The notes under the pieces are model-generated. The model ran no database searches. It was not told the DNA's origin and saw only the letters and a program-made list of their open reading frames with translations. A DNA stretch of 47,063 nucleotides. Source: Ktedonobacteraceae bacterium. GTDB taxonomy: Bacteria; Chloroflexota; Ktedonobacteria; Ktedonobacterales; Ktedonobacteraceae. The position numbers were made by a program, and so were the translations under genes. The stretch's first letter is position 1. Each line of letters starts with the position of its first letter. The stretch spans positions 1 through 47,063 of the forward strand of contig JAFAXQ010000033.1 in assembly GCA_019240835.1 (NCBI GenBank), given 5' to 3'. Positions 16,969-23,786 of this stretch are shown here, in pieces.

Positions 16969-17835
16969 TTAGTTAATCAAGTCTGCCAGACGGTCAACTT
17001 GATCGAGTTCTGCTATGCAAGGTAGGCCGATCAGTTCATCCACTCCGATGTCTGCAAACGCTTGTATTGCCGCTTTCAGTGCCTCTGGTGTTGAAGGAAC
17101 TGAGTTGTTGGCTATTTGCTCTGCCAGCGGTGCCATAAAAGCATAGTAGTGGCGAATATACTGTCCAGACCGCTCCTGTGCATTCGGTCCGAGACCCCAA
17201 TACATCACTGCAACGAAGCGTGGTTTGCCAGCTCTACCAGCAGCCTGCCAAGCTTGTTCAGCAAGCCCATAGCCTTGACGAACCATCTCAGGACTGCCAA
17301 CCCCTGCGATGAAACCATCTCCCCACCGACCGACTCTGTGCATCGCAGCAGGGGTATTGGCTCCAATGAGCAGTGGAGGACCACCTGCTTGCACTGGTGG
17401 TGGGCCGACTGGCCCAATATCCTCGGCCAGCGGTTGACCAGACCACACGCGCTTCATCGTCTCCAGTTGTTGTTCAAATCGCTTGCCTCGGTCACGGAAC
17501 GCAGCAGGTGCGGCCCGAAAATCGTCCTCTCGCCTGCCGATGCCCAATCCAAGCGTGAGACGACCCCCAGAGAGCGCATCCAGACTCGCTGCTTGTTTGG
17601 CAAGCAGGCCAGCGTTGTGCAAAGGAGCAAGCAAAACTACGGTTATTAAACCAATACGTTGTGTCACCGCAGCAGCGGCTGTCAAGGTAATAAGAGTGTC
17701 ATAGTTGGGATAAACTAGACGATCAATACTGCCAAGACTGGAAAAGGGGCCTGCATCTGCCCGTCTAGCCCAATCTAGGATTAGTTGACCTTCTACACCC
17801 GGAACGGTTCCTGGGTGACCAATACCAATTTGCAT
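16969..17835 (-). CDS. LLM-class (luciferase-like) flavin/F420-dependent monooxygenase, copy 1
   Basis: A 288-residue TIM-barrel oxidoreductase of the bacterial luciferase-like group. It would use FMNH2 or reduced F420; the substrate is unknown. Typical features are LTAAAAVTQRIGLITVVLLAPLHNAGLLAKQAASLDALSGGRLTLGLGIG (residues ~50-100), RGKRFEQQLETMKRVWSG, and PPLLIGANTPAAMHRVGRWGDGFI. Here the otherwise typical GLGIGGREDDF reads GLGIGRREDDF. ATG 17835 has AGGAGG five bases upstream. The gene is convergent with the Rpn-like fragment. It is ~90% identical to the gene at 18684, its tandem duplicate, and appears intact. Confidence 0.88.
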   Translation of the reverse strand: MQIGIGHPGTVPGVEGQLILDWARRADAGPFSSLGSIDRLVYPNYDTLITLTAAAAVTQRIGLITVVLLAPLHNAGLLAKQAASLDALSGGRLTLGLGIGRREDDFRAAPAAFRDRGKRFEQQLETMKRVWSGQPLAEDIGPVGPPPVQAGGPPLLIGANTPAAMHRVGRWGDGFIAGVGSPEMVRQGYGLAEQAWQAAGRAGKPRFVAVMYWGLGPNAQERSGQYIRHYYAFMAPLAEQIANNSVPSTPEALKAAIQAFADIGVDELIGLPCIAELDQVDRLADLIN

Positions 17836-17988
17836 CGTTGCCTCCTACAAGAAGTAAGGGGTCCTTTTGCTTTGCTGAAAGCACTTTTCTGCCTAGGATA
17901 TTATATTCCTCAGCAGGGATTGAAGCAAGATGAGGGTAAGGAGTAGACCACTTGCCTGAAGAGTAGGAATATGCTATGATGCACGCAC

Positions 17989-18615
17989 ATGAAGTTCGAG
18001 ACCTTTATCCCCGAACCGCTCTTTCGCGAACAGAGCGGAGACGAGACGCTCTTAGCGTTCCCTTATCGAGTCGTGCGTCTGTGGAAGTTGGAAGCAGAAC
18101 AGTTCGTGCGCCAGGGCTTGGTGAGTATGTACACGCTGCTGCCAGCCATGCAGGGCGTTACCGCACCTATGCTTCTACATGCCCTTGAAGCGATGGAGTC
18201 CCGTTATCAGCGAGGAGCCACTCTGACCCGCCATCTCTGGCGCTTTCGCATTATCCTACACAGATCAAAAACGCTTACACAACAGGAGAAGCACATCGTG
18301 GAAGATATCATGCAATCTTATGATAGTTTGCTGGACAGTGACCCTGAAATTCAGGCTGGTAGGGCGCAGGCTGCCGCTCAAGCTGCTGCCCAAGCCAGGG
18401 CTGAAGCTGCTGCGCAAACGGCTCAAGCGGTTGCTCAAGCGAAACAAGAAACAATGCTGCTTATCGTACAAACGCGCTTTCCCGACCTTGTCGAGCTTGC
18501 CAAGCAACGGACGGCACATTTGACGCCCGGTCAGTTGGATATTATTACCCAGCAGATTGCGCTAGCTCCGAACGAGGACATGGCGCGTTTCGCGCTTGGG
18601 GACGTTGCAGCTTAA
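17989..18615 (+). CDS. Rpn-like (recombination-promoting nuclease family C-terminal type) protein
   Basis: A 208-residue protein. FIPEPLFREQSGDETLLAFPYRVVRLWKLEAEQFVRQGLVSMYTLLPAM and the following helices match what I recall of the C-terminal half of Rpn/PD-(D/E)XK transposase-like proteins, which are abundant in Ktedonobacteria. Residues ~118-150 form an Ala/Gln repeat (QAAAQARAEAAAQ), probably coiled coil. A C-terminal helical segment (TRFPDLVELAKQRTAHLTPGQLDIITQQI) follows. The N-terminal nuclease domain with its catalytic Asp/Glu/Lys is absent, so this gene may itself be 5'-truncated; its ATG has only a distant GAGTAGGA upstream. It is the parent of the fragment at 16453. Confidence 0.6.
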   Translation: MKFETFIPEPLFREQSGDETLLAFPYRVVRLWKLEAEQFVRQGLVSMYTLLPAMQGVTAPMLLHALEAMESRYQRGATLTRHLWRFRIILHRSKTLTQQEKHIVEDIMQSYDSLLDSDPEIQAGRAQAAAQAAAQARAEAAAQTAQAVAQAKQETMLLIVQTRFPDLVELAKQRTAHLTPGQLDIITQQIALAPNEDMARFALGDVAA

Positions 18616-19640
18616 TGCCCTGAGGAGGGTATGAACCTATACGTCAAGCAATAGTGAGCTTTGAGTAGGGAGCGGTCGTCCTGTTAGCCAATCAAGTCTG
18701 CCAGACGGTCAACTTGATCGAGTTCTGCTATGCAAGGCCAGCAGATCAGTTCATCCACTCCGATGTCAGCAAATGCTTGTATTGCCGCTTTCAGTGCCTG
18801 TGGTGTCGACGGAACTGAGTTGGCTATTTGCTCTGCCCTCGGTCCCGCAAAAGCATAGTAGGTGTGAATGTACTCCCTCGCCCGCTCGGTTGCATTTGCA
18901 CCGAGACTCCAGTACATACCTGCGGCGAAGCGTGGTTTGCCAGCTCTACCAGCAGCCCGCCAGGCTTGTTCAGCAAGCCCATAGCCTTGACGAGCCATCT
19001 CGGGACTGCCACCGCCTGCGATGAAACCATCTCCCCAGCGACCGACTCTGTGCATCGCAGCAGGGGTATTGGCTCCAATGAGCAGTGGAGGGCCACCTGC
19101 TTGCACTGGTGGTGGGCCGACTGGCCCAATGTCCTCGGCCAGCGGTTGACCAGACCACACGCGCTTCATCGTCTCCAGTTGTTGTTCAAACCGCCTCCCT
19201 CGATCATGGAACGAAGCAGGGGCAGCTCGAAAATCGTCCTCTCTGCCACCGATACCCAGCCCAAGCGTGAGACGGCCCCCAGAGAGCGCATCCAGACTCG
19301 CTGCTTGTTTGGCAAGCAGGCCAGCGTTGTGCAAAGGAGCAAGCAAAACTGTGGTTATTAAACCAATACGTTGTGTCACCGCAGCAGCGGCTGTCAATGT
19401 AATAAGAGCGTCATAGTTGGGATAGACCAGGCGATCAAGGCTGCCAAGACTGGAAAAGGGGCCTGCATCCGCTCGCCTAGCCCAATCCAGGATCAGTTGA
19501 CCTTTCACACTCGGAACAACCCCTGGGTGACCTATACCAATTTGCATCACTGTCTCCTAAAGAAGTACTCAGTTCTTGCTTTGCTGAAAGCAGCGTTCTG
19601 CCTAGGGTATTATATTCCTCAGCAGGGATTGAGGCAAGGG
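18151..19640. repeat. Right copy of the ~1.5-kb tandem duplication
   Basis: Partner of 16453-17930. This copy sits inside the intact Rpn-like gene and includes the second monooxygenase. It contains 12 extra bases in the Ala-Gln repeat and the four bases missing from the left copy, so it looks closer to the ancestral state. Confidence 0.85.
18684..19547 (-). CDS. LLM-class flavin/F420-dependent monooxygenase, copy 2
   Basis: A 287-residue tandem paralogue of the gene at 16969. The barrel core, GLGIGGREDDF, and PPLLIGANTPAAMHRVGRWGDGFIAG are all present. Differences cluster in the last third (GMYWSLGANATERAREYIHTYYAFAGPRAEQ versus AVMYWGLGPNAQERSGQYIRHYYAFMAPLAEQ). That part of the barrel helps shape the substrate pocket, so the copies may differ in specificity. 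ATG 19547 follows AGGAGA at seven bases; a GTG lies immediately before it. Convergent with the Rpn-like gene and transcribed away from the NB-ARC gene. Confidence 0.88.
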   Translation of the reverse strand: MQIGIGHPGVVPSVKGQLILDWARRADAGPFSSLGSLDRLVYPNYDALITLTAAAAVTQRIGLITTVLLAPLHNAGLLAKQAASLDALSGGRLTLGLGIGGREDDFRAAPASFHDRGRRFEQQLETMKRVWSGQPLAEDIGPVGPPPVQAGGPPLLIGANTPAAMHRVGRWGDGFIAGGGSPEMARQGYGLAEQAWRAAGRAGKPRFAAGMYWSLGANATERAREYIHTYYAFAGPRAEQIANSVPSTPQALKAAIQAFADIGVDELICWPCIAELDQVDRLADLIG

Positions 19641-19729
19641 GAGTGTTAATGGTGTACTTTGCCGATTAAGTAGATTATAATGAAAATACTTTTTGCATTA
19701 GTAACTCATCGCTTGGAGGTAAAGCGAGC

Positions 19730-21256
19730 ATGGAAATTGAGGCTATTACAGCCGATCTCCTTGAGCGTGCCCTACACGACTGGCAACAAGGACAAAACGC
19801 TCCTTCTAGTTTACTGCAATTGCATTTACTTGCAGATAAAACTACGATGGCATCACCTGCAGAACTAAATATTCGGCTGTATGACCGCTTAGTCTCCTAC
19901 GCCGTAGAGAACTTGGGACGTTACCGCCAAACTGAGGGATTACCTCATAGCAATAAGCCGCCTTCATCAGGGCGTATGTTGTATGCGAATCTGGCTAGCG
20001 ATTATAACGTTGGAAATGCTGAGCTTGAGGCTTGGAGCACGCTTTATCACCGTTTTTTGGTGCCATTCTCTCTAAGTGTGGACGAGTTAGCTGCTGCCGC
20101 TCATGTCTCGCAACGCCAATTTCGCCGTCGGTTGGAAGCAGGTTTAAATCGCTTGGTGGACATAGTGCGCCGAGCCGAGGTGGATGCCCACAGTCGCCTA
20201 CAAGGTATCTATTTACGCCGTCACTTGCCTCCACCAGACTATGCCCAACTTTTTGGAAAAGCAGAAATCCTCCAGGAAGTTATAAACCTTCTGAGCATTC
20301 CAGAAGGCCCTAGATTTGTAAGCATAGAGGGCCTAGGTGGTATTGGCAAAACCGCTTTAGCGCAGGCAACAGCCGATCATTTGGCTGAACGAGGAGACTG
20401 GGTCGATATGCTTTGGGTTAGTGCTCGTCAAGAAACGCTTGCTGTTCAGGGACAAGTTAAATTACTTGAAGACCCTACACGTTCGCTAGACGATATTGTC
20501 ACTCGCTTGACGAAGCAGTTGGGGCAGGAGCAATGGATTGGCCTTTCTACTGCTGAAAAACTGAAGCGACTCAAGCCCATATTTTTAACTGTTCCTCACC
20601 TGGTAATCATTGACAATTTGGAGACCTTGGCTGATAGCCAAGCACTTGTACCTGCTTTACACCCCTTAGCAGGTGCGACTCGTTTCCTGTTTACAAGCCG
20701 CTATACATTACGAGAATACCCTTACGTACAGACTCTGTCGGTACCAGAACTATCACTAGCAGATAGCCGGGAACTAGTACAAAGTGAATTGATGCGCCGA
20801 GGACAGAAAAAAGTTCTCCCCGAAGAAATAATAGCTAAACTATACAGCACGATAGGTGGATTACCACTGGCCCTAAAGCTTGCCACGGCGCAATTGGGGC
20901 ATCTTCCTCTGGACTATCTTTTGCAGGGACTTCAACAGGCTCGTCACCAGGCACCCGAGCAGATGTATGGCCACATCTACCGTCGCACCTGGCAACTCTT
21001 GAATGATTCCGCTCGCGAACTCTTACTCTCCATGCTCCTTATATCATCAGATGGAGAAAATATAGATTGGCTCCGCTTAATTAGTGCTTTACCTGAAACT
21101 ACTTTCGATACAGCTCTAGCTCAATTAATAAACTACTCACTTCTCCAGGTGACTGGCTCTCTAGCGGAACCAGTCTACCGTTTGCATCGTCTCACAGTCA
21201 CTTTCTTACAAACTGATATTTTATTGCGTTGGAATAAAGAAGCAGGAAGCCCGTGA
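19730..21256 (+). CDS. NB-ARC (STAND) ATPase with N-terminal helix-turn-helix-like region
   Basis: A 508-residue signal-transduction ATPase. Residues ~112-150 resemble a helix-turn-helix (LSVDELAAAAHVSQRQFRRRLEAGLNRLVD). The NB-ARC domain has Walker A GLGGIGKT at 201-208, Walker B LVIIDN at 291-296, the sensor FLFTSRY near 319-325, and GLPLAL downstream, followed by the ARC winged-helix part (~415-500). There is no TPR/WD sensor in this chain; the next gene, three bases on, supplies it. ATG 19730 has GGAGG ten bases upstream, and a TATAAT at 19676-19681 may be its -10. Such proteins oligomerise on ligand binding and act in regulation or anti-phage defence. Confidence 0.88.
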   Translation: MEIEAITADLLERALHDWQQGQNAPSSLLQLHLLADKTTMASPAELNIRLYDRLVSYAVENLGRYRQTEGLPHSNKPPSSGRMLYANLASDYNVGNAELEAWSTLYHRFLVPFSLSVDELAAAAHVSQRQFRRRLEAGLNRLVDIVRRAEVDAHSRLQGIYLRRHLPPPDYAQLFGKAEILQEVINLLSIPEGPRFVSIEGLGGIGKTALAQATADHLAERGDWVDMLWVSARQETLAVQGQVKLLEDPTRSLDDIVTRLTKQLGQEQWIGLSTAEKLKRLKPIFLTVPHLVIIDNLETLADSQALVPALHPLAGATRFLFTSRYTLREYPYVQTLSVPELSLADSRELVQSELMRRGQKKVLPEEIIAKLYSTIGGLPLALKLATAQLGHLPLDYLLQGLQQARHQAPEQMYGHIYRRTWQLLNDSARELLLSMLLISSDGENIDWLRLISALPETTFDTALAQLINYSLLQVTGSLAEPVYRLHRLTVTFLQTDILLRWNKEAGSP

Positions 21257-21259
21257 TAT

Positions 21260-22849
21260 ATGAGCAGTGGAACTCCTACCCCCGTAGACAATACGAACTG
21301 GTTAGTCGAACAAAATCGCTGGACCCTCTATTACGAGCAACATCTACGCGAACGCATCGCTTGGGCAGTCGAGTACGTTGTTCAGCATCGTCATCAGCCT
21401 GCTCAACTTATGAAGCACTTGGGAAGCTTGCTTGCTCTCCTGAGCCAAGCTCATCTTCGGTCTGACCTGCACCCAATAGCAGTGGAACTCATCACCGCTC
21501 TACATCCCTGGCCTTTGAGATGGGGATATTGGCAGGCGTGGGAACAGGAGATCCGCTTTGCCGCTGAGGCGGCCGCCCGCTTGGGCAAACTGGATCAACA
21601 GGCGGAATTTCTGGCTCACTTGACAAACATTTTGTACTACACTGGGCGTACAGAGGAAGTATTGCTCGTGGGCAAACAGGCTCTCTTATTATCTCGTGCT
21701 AGTCAGGCCGTTCTTCCTCTAGTGACAGCCGGTAGCAACATCATCTTGACGCTACAGGAGCTTGGTCATCGTGAAGAAGCGTATGATTTACTACAACAGA
21801 TCAGCGCCGACTCAGTACTGCACACTGCACCAGACGATGCGAAAATCGTCGCTTTGGCACGTCTTGGGTTAGAAAAAATGAATCTCTTATGGTTCCAGGG
21901 ACATCTGGACAAAGCAGTGTCTGAGGTAAACCAAGTCATTAGCTGGCTAGAAACAGTAGCACCTTCAGATGCAGACCTCACGGCTCAGGCATACAGGAAT
22001 CGAGGCGTGGTACTGTGGGCCAAAGGCGAGAACGTAGCGGCAGCGCGTGATATCCAGCAAGCTATAGAGCTATTCAATCAGATAGGAGACAGTTTTTCCG
22101 TAACAGTTGCAAGTAATAATTTAGGACTTGTCTACTGGAGTATGGGCAAATTAGACCAAGCCGAAGCTGCTCTACGGCCGAGCGTTGAACTAGCTGAACG
22201 TCTGAATGCTCGCTGGCAGTTGGTGCAGGTAGTAGGCAATCTGGGACTGGTCTGCCTATCACGGGGACAGCTCCAGCAAGCTCTTCTCCACCTTGAACGT
22301 CAACTCGATCTAGCAACCAGAATAGGTGATGCGTCTCAAACAAGCCGCGCATATGGTAATCGAGGCATTGTGCGACTTCATCTGCAGGAGTATGATCTCG
22401 CTAGAGACGATTTAGAAGTCGATCTCGCATTTGTCAAAGAGAAGGGAAAACAAGAAGCGCTTGGTTGCACCTACGTTAACTTGAGCCGTTGTCACGCGGG
22501 ATTAGGACATCGAGAGCAGGCGGTGCGCTTGGCAGAACAAGGACTCGACATAGCTGATAAAATTCATTCTGCTGCTCTGCAGGTTGTCGCTCTACGCTGC
22601 TTAGCCGAATACCAACCTCTTCAGCAGCAGAAGGAACTTTTACATCAGGCGTTGACGTTGGCAAACCGCTTTCAGCGCCTTTTTGACGAAGCTGCCTGCT
22701 TGCTCTCGCTGGCTCGTCTTGGCGAGAATAAAGAGGAGCAGACTACTTTATGGGAACAAGGTACTCGTTTACTGGAAGAGGCCGGCGCAACGGCCTGGCT
22801 GGCAGGATGTTCACCAAGCCAACCGCCGCGTCTGCCCTTGTTAGTGTAG
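21260..22849 (+). CDS. TPR-repeat protein, sensor half of a split NB-ARC/TPR system
   Basis: A 529-residue all-helical protein with about eight tetratricopeptide repeats. Clear examples are AYRNRGVVLWAKGENVAAARDIQQAIELFNQ, ASNNLGLVYWSMGKLDQAEAALRPSVELAE, VVGNLGLVCLSRGQLQQALLHLERQLDLA and AYGNRGIVRLHLQEYDLARDDLEVDLAFV. It starts at ATG 21260, three bases after the TGA of the NB-ARC gene, so the two are surely cotranslated. In most relatives these TPRs are the C-terminal part of a single STAND polypeptide; here they are a separate chain. The N-terminal ~100 residues (LVEQNRWTLYYEQHLRERIAWAVEYV) resemble the segment normally found directly after NB-ARC, so the break lies at the domain border. 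Confidence 0.85.
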   Translation: MSSGTPTPVDNTNWLVEQNRWTLYYEQHLRERIAWAVEYVVQHRHQPAQLMKHLGSLLALLSQAHLRSDLHPIAVELITALHPWPLRWGYWQAWEQEIRFAAEAAARLGKLDQQAEFLAHLTNILYYTGRTEEVLLVGKQALLLSRASQAVLPLVTAGSNIILTLQELGHREEAYDLLQQISADSVLHTAPDDAKIVALARLGLEKMNLLWFQGHLDKAVSEVNQVISWLETVAPSDADLTAQAYRNRGVVLWAKGENVAAARDIQQAIELFNQIGDSFSVTVASNNLGLVYWSMGKLDQAEAALRPSVELAERLNARWQLVQVVGNLGLVCLSRGQLQQALLHLERQLDLATRIGDASQTSRAYGNRGIVRLHLQEYDLARDDLEVDLAFVKEKGKQEALGCTYVNLSRCHAGLGHREQAVRLAEQGLDIADKIHSAALQVVALRCLAEYQPLQQQKELLHQALTLANRFQRLFDEAACLLSLARLGENKEEQTTLWEQGTRLLEEAGATAWLAGCSPSQPPRLPLLV

Positions 22850-22909
22850 CCGCTAGCAATCAAGAGCACATAGGCCACTACGTGAATGACCTCAACTAGA
22901 TGACGTACT

Positions 22910-23593
22910 TTAGAGCGCTGCTAGCTGACAATGAGTGTAATTCGCATTGCGTAGCAACCGCTCCATGATGTTGCGCTGCAGATGATAGATGTCACGTACG
23001 TCGCTGAACTCCTGTGGGCAATAGTGCATAATCTCCTTGGGCTTGAGGCCACAGTGAAAGAGTAAGTAAGCCAATCGCTTCTCACGCCCATCGGGGAGTA
23101 CATGTTGGAGAAGTTCCCACATCTCATCACCAGAAGTCACGCCTTCCACAGACGGCCCCCCTGGCTCACCAAGTTCTGGCAGCACTACTTCTTTTGGTTG
23201 TGAGTAGGCTCGCAGTCCATCCAGGAGAGCTGCATTTAGGCTTGCATGCAAGTAGCTTAACGCTGTAGAGAGTGTGCTGAACTGCAACTTCTGCTGGGTT
23301 GTCGCCTGCCAGAACCGCTCAAAAGTCTGAGCCACATAGTTCGTTGCGCTATGCAGGCGACACGCTATCTCCCTGCTGGGGTGAAGGCGCAACCAGTCAT
23401 GCACGATCTCGCCAAAGCAGTACTGTAGCCAGACCCGAGCATCCTGGTTGCCTTGCACAGTCGCACGGCGCAACAGTTCGACGCTATATAAATCACTGGA
23501 GCGGTCTCCATGACGATAATTGTTGATCTCTCTCATACATTCTGCAGCAAGTGCTGAGGTGGATAAGTTACGCTCTTTCTCTCTATATACCAT
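22910..23593 (-). CDS. Sigma-factor-like protein (Ktedonobacteria type)
   Basis: A 227-residue soluble protein whose layout suggests a divergent ECF-type sigma factor. A region-2-like helical segment (~45-125) reads NQDARVWLQYCFGEIVHDWLRLHPSREIACRLHSATNYVAQTFERFWQA. It is joined by a proline/glycine linker (~135-155) to a region-4-like segment LPDGREKRLAYLLFHCGLKPKEIMHYCPQEFSDVRDIYHLQRNIMERLLRN. I recall many near-identical proteins in Ktedonobacter genomes annotated as hypothetical or sigma-70-like. The usual region 2.4 and 4.2 motifs are poorly conserved, so promoter recognition is unproven. ATG 23593 has AGGAAGG ten bases upstream. It is divergent from the lipoprotein gene at 23787. Confidence 0.6.
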   Translation of the reverse strand: MVYREKERNLSTSALAAECMREINNYRHGDRSSDLYSVELLRRATVQGNQDARVWLQYCFGEIVHDWLRLHPSREIACRLHSATNYVAQTFERFWQATTQQKLQFSTLSTALSYLHASLNAALLDGLRAYSQPKEVVLPELGEPGGPSVEGVTSGDEMWELLQHVLPDGREKRLAYLLFHCGLKPKEIMHYCPQEFSDVRDIYHLQRNIMERLLRNANYTHCQLAAL

Positions 23594-23679
23594 ATGTCTG
23601 TTACCTTCCTAAGGTACGCTGTTATATGCTTCGCATGCTTCATAGTATATGGGGTTAGCAGTGAGGGGCCAGCCGTTTC

Positions 23680-23712
23680 GGACAAAAATTGGACAGGAAT
23701 TGGACAAACCTT
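23680..23712. promoter_or_regulatory. Three exact 11-base tandem GGACA repeats between divergent genes
   Basis: Units at 23680-23690, 23691-23701 and 23702-23712 all read GGACA-N4-TT. They lie in the ~190-base divergent gap between the sigma-like gene (start 23593) and the oligopeptide-binding lipoprotein (start ~23787). A one-helical-turn period is what a protein binding one DNA face would use. Confidence 0.45.
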
Positions 23713-23786
23713 TTACTGGCAGGTGATAGAATGGGAGCAGGCACTGTAATCTCTTTATCGGCTCATTAGAAGACAAGGAGACGTCT

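Larger units (their letters stand above)
16453..17930. repeat. Left copy of a ~1.5-kb tandem duplication
   Basis: This block matches 18151-19640 with roughly 90% identity by eye, across the Rpn-like C-terminus, the intergenic tail, the complete monooxygenase gene and the ~90 bases beyond its start (GCTTTGCTGAAAGCA through TATTATATTCCTCAGCAGGG). Similarity begins sharply at 16453 and 18151 and fades near 17930 and 19640. No transposase or target-site duplication is visible. Confidence 0.85.

Noticed and set aside
16453-19640. Duplicated block as a transposon
   Set aside because: No transposase, terminal inverted repeats or target duplications are seen; the arrangement fits simple tandem duplication.
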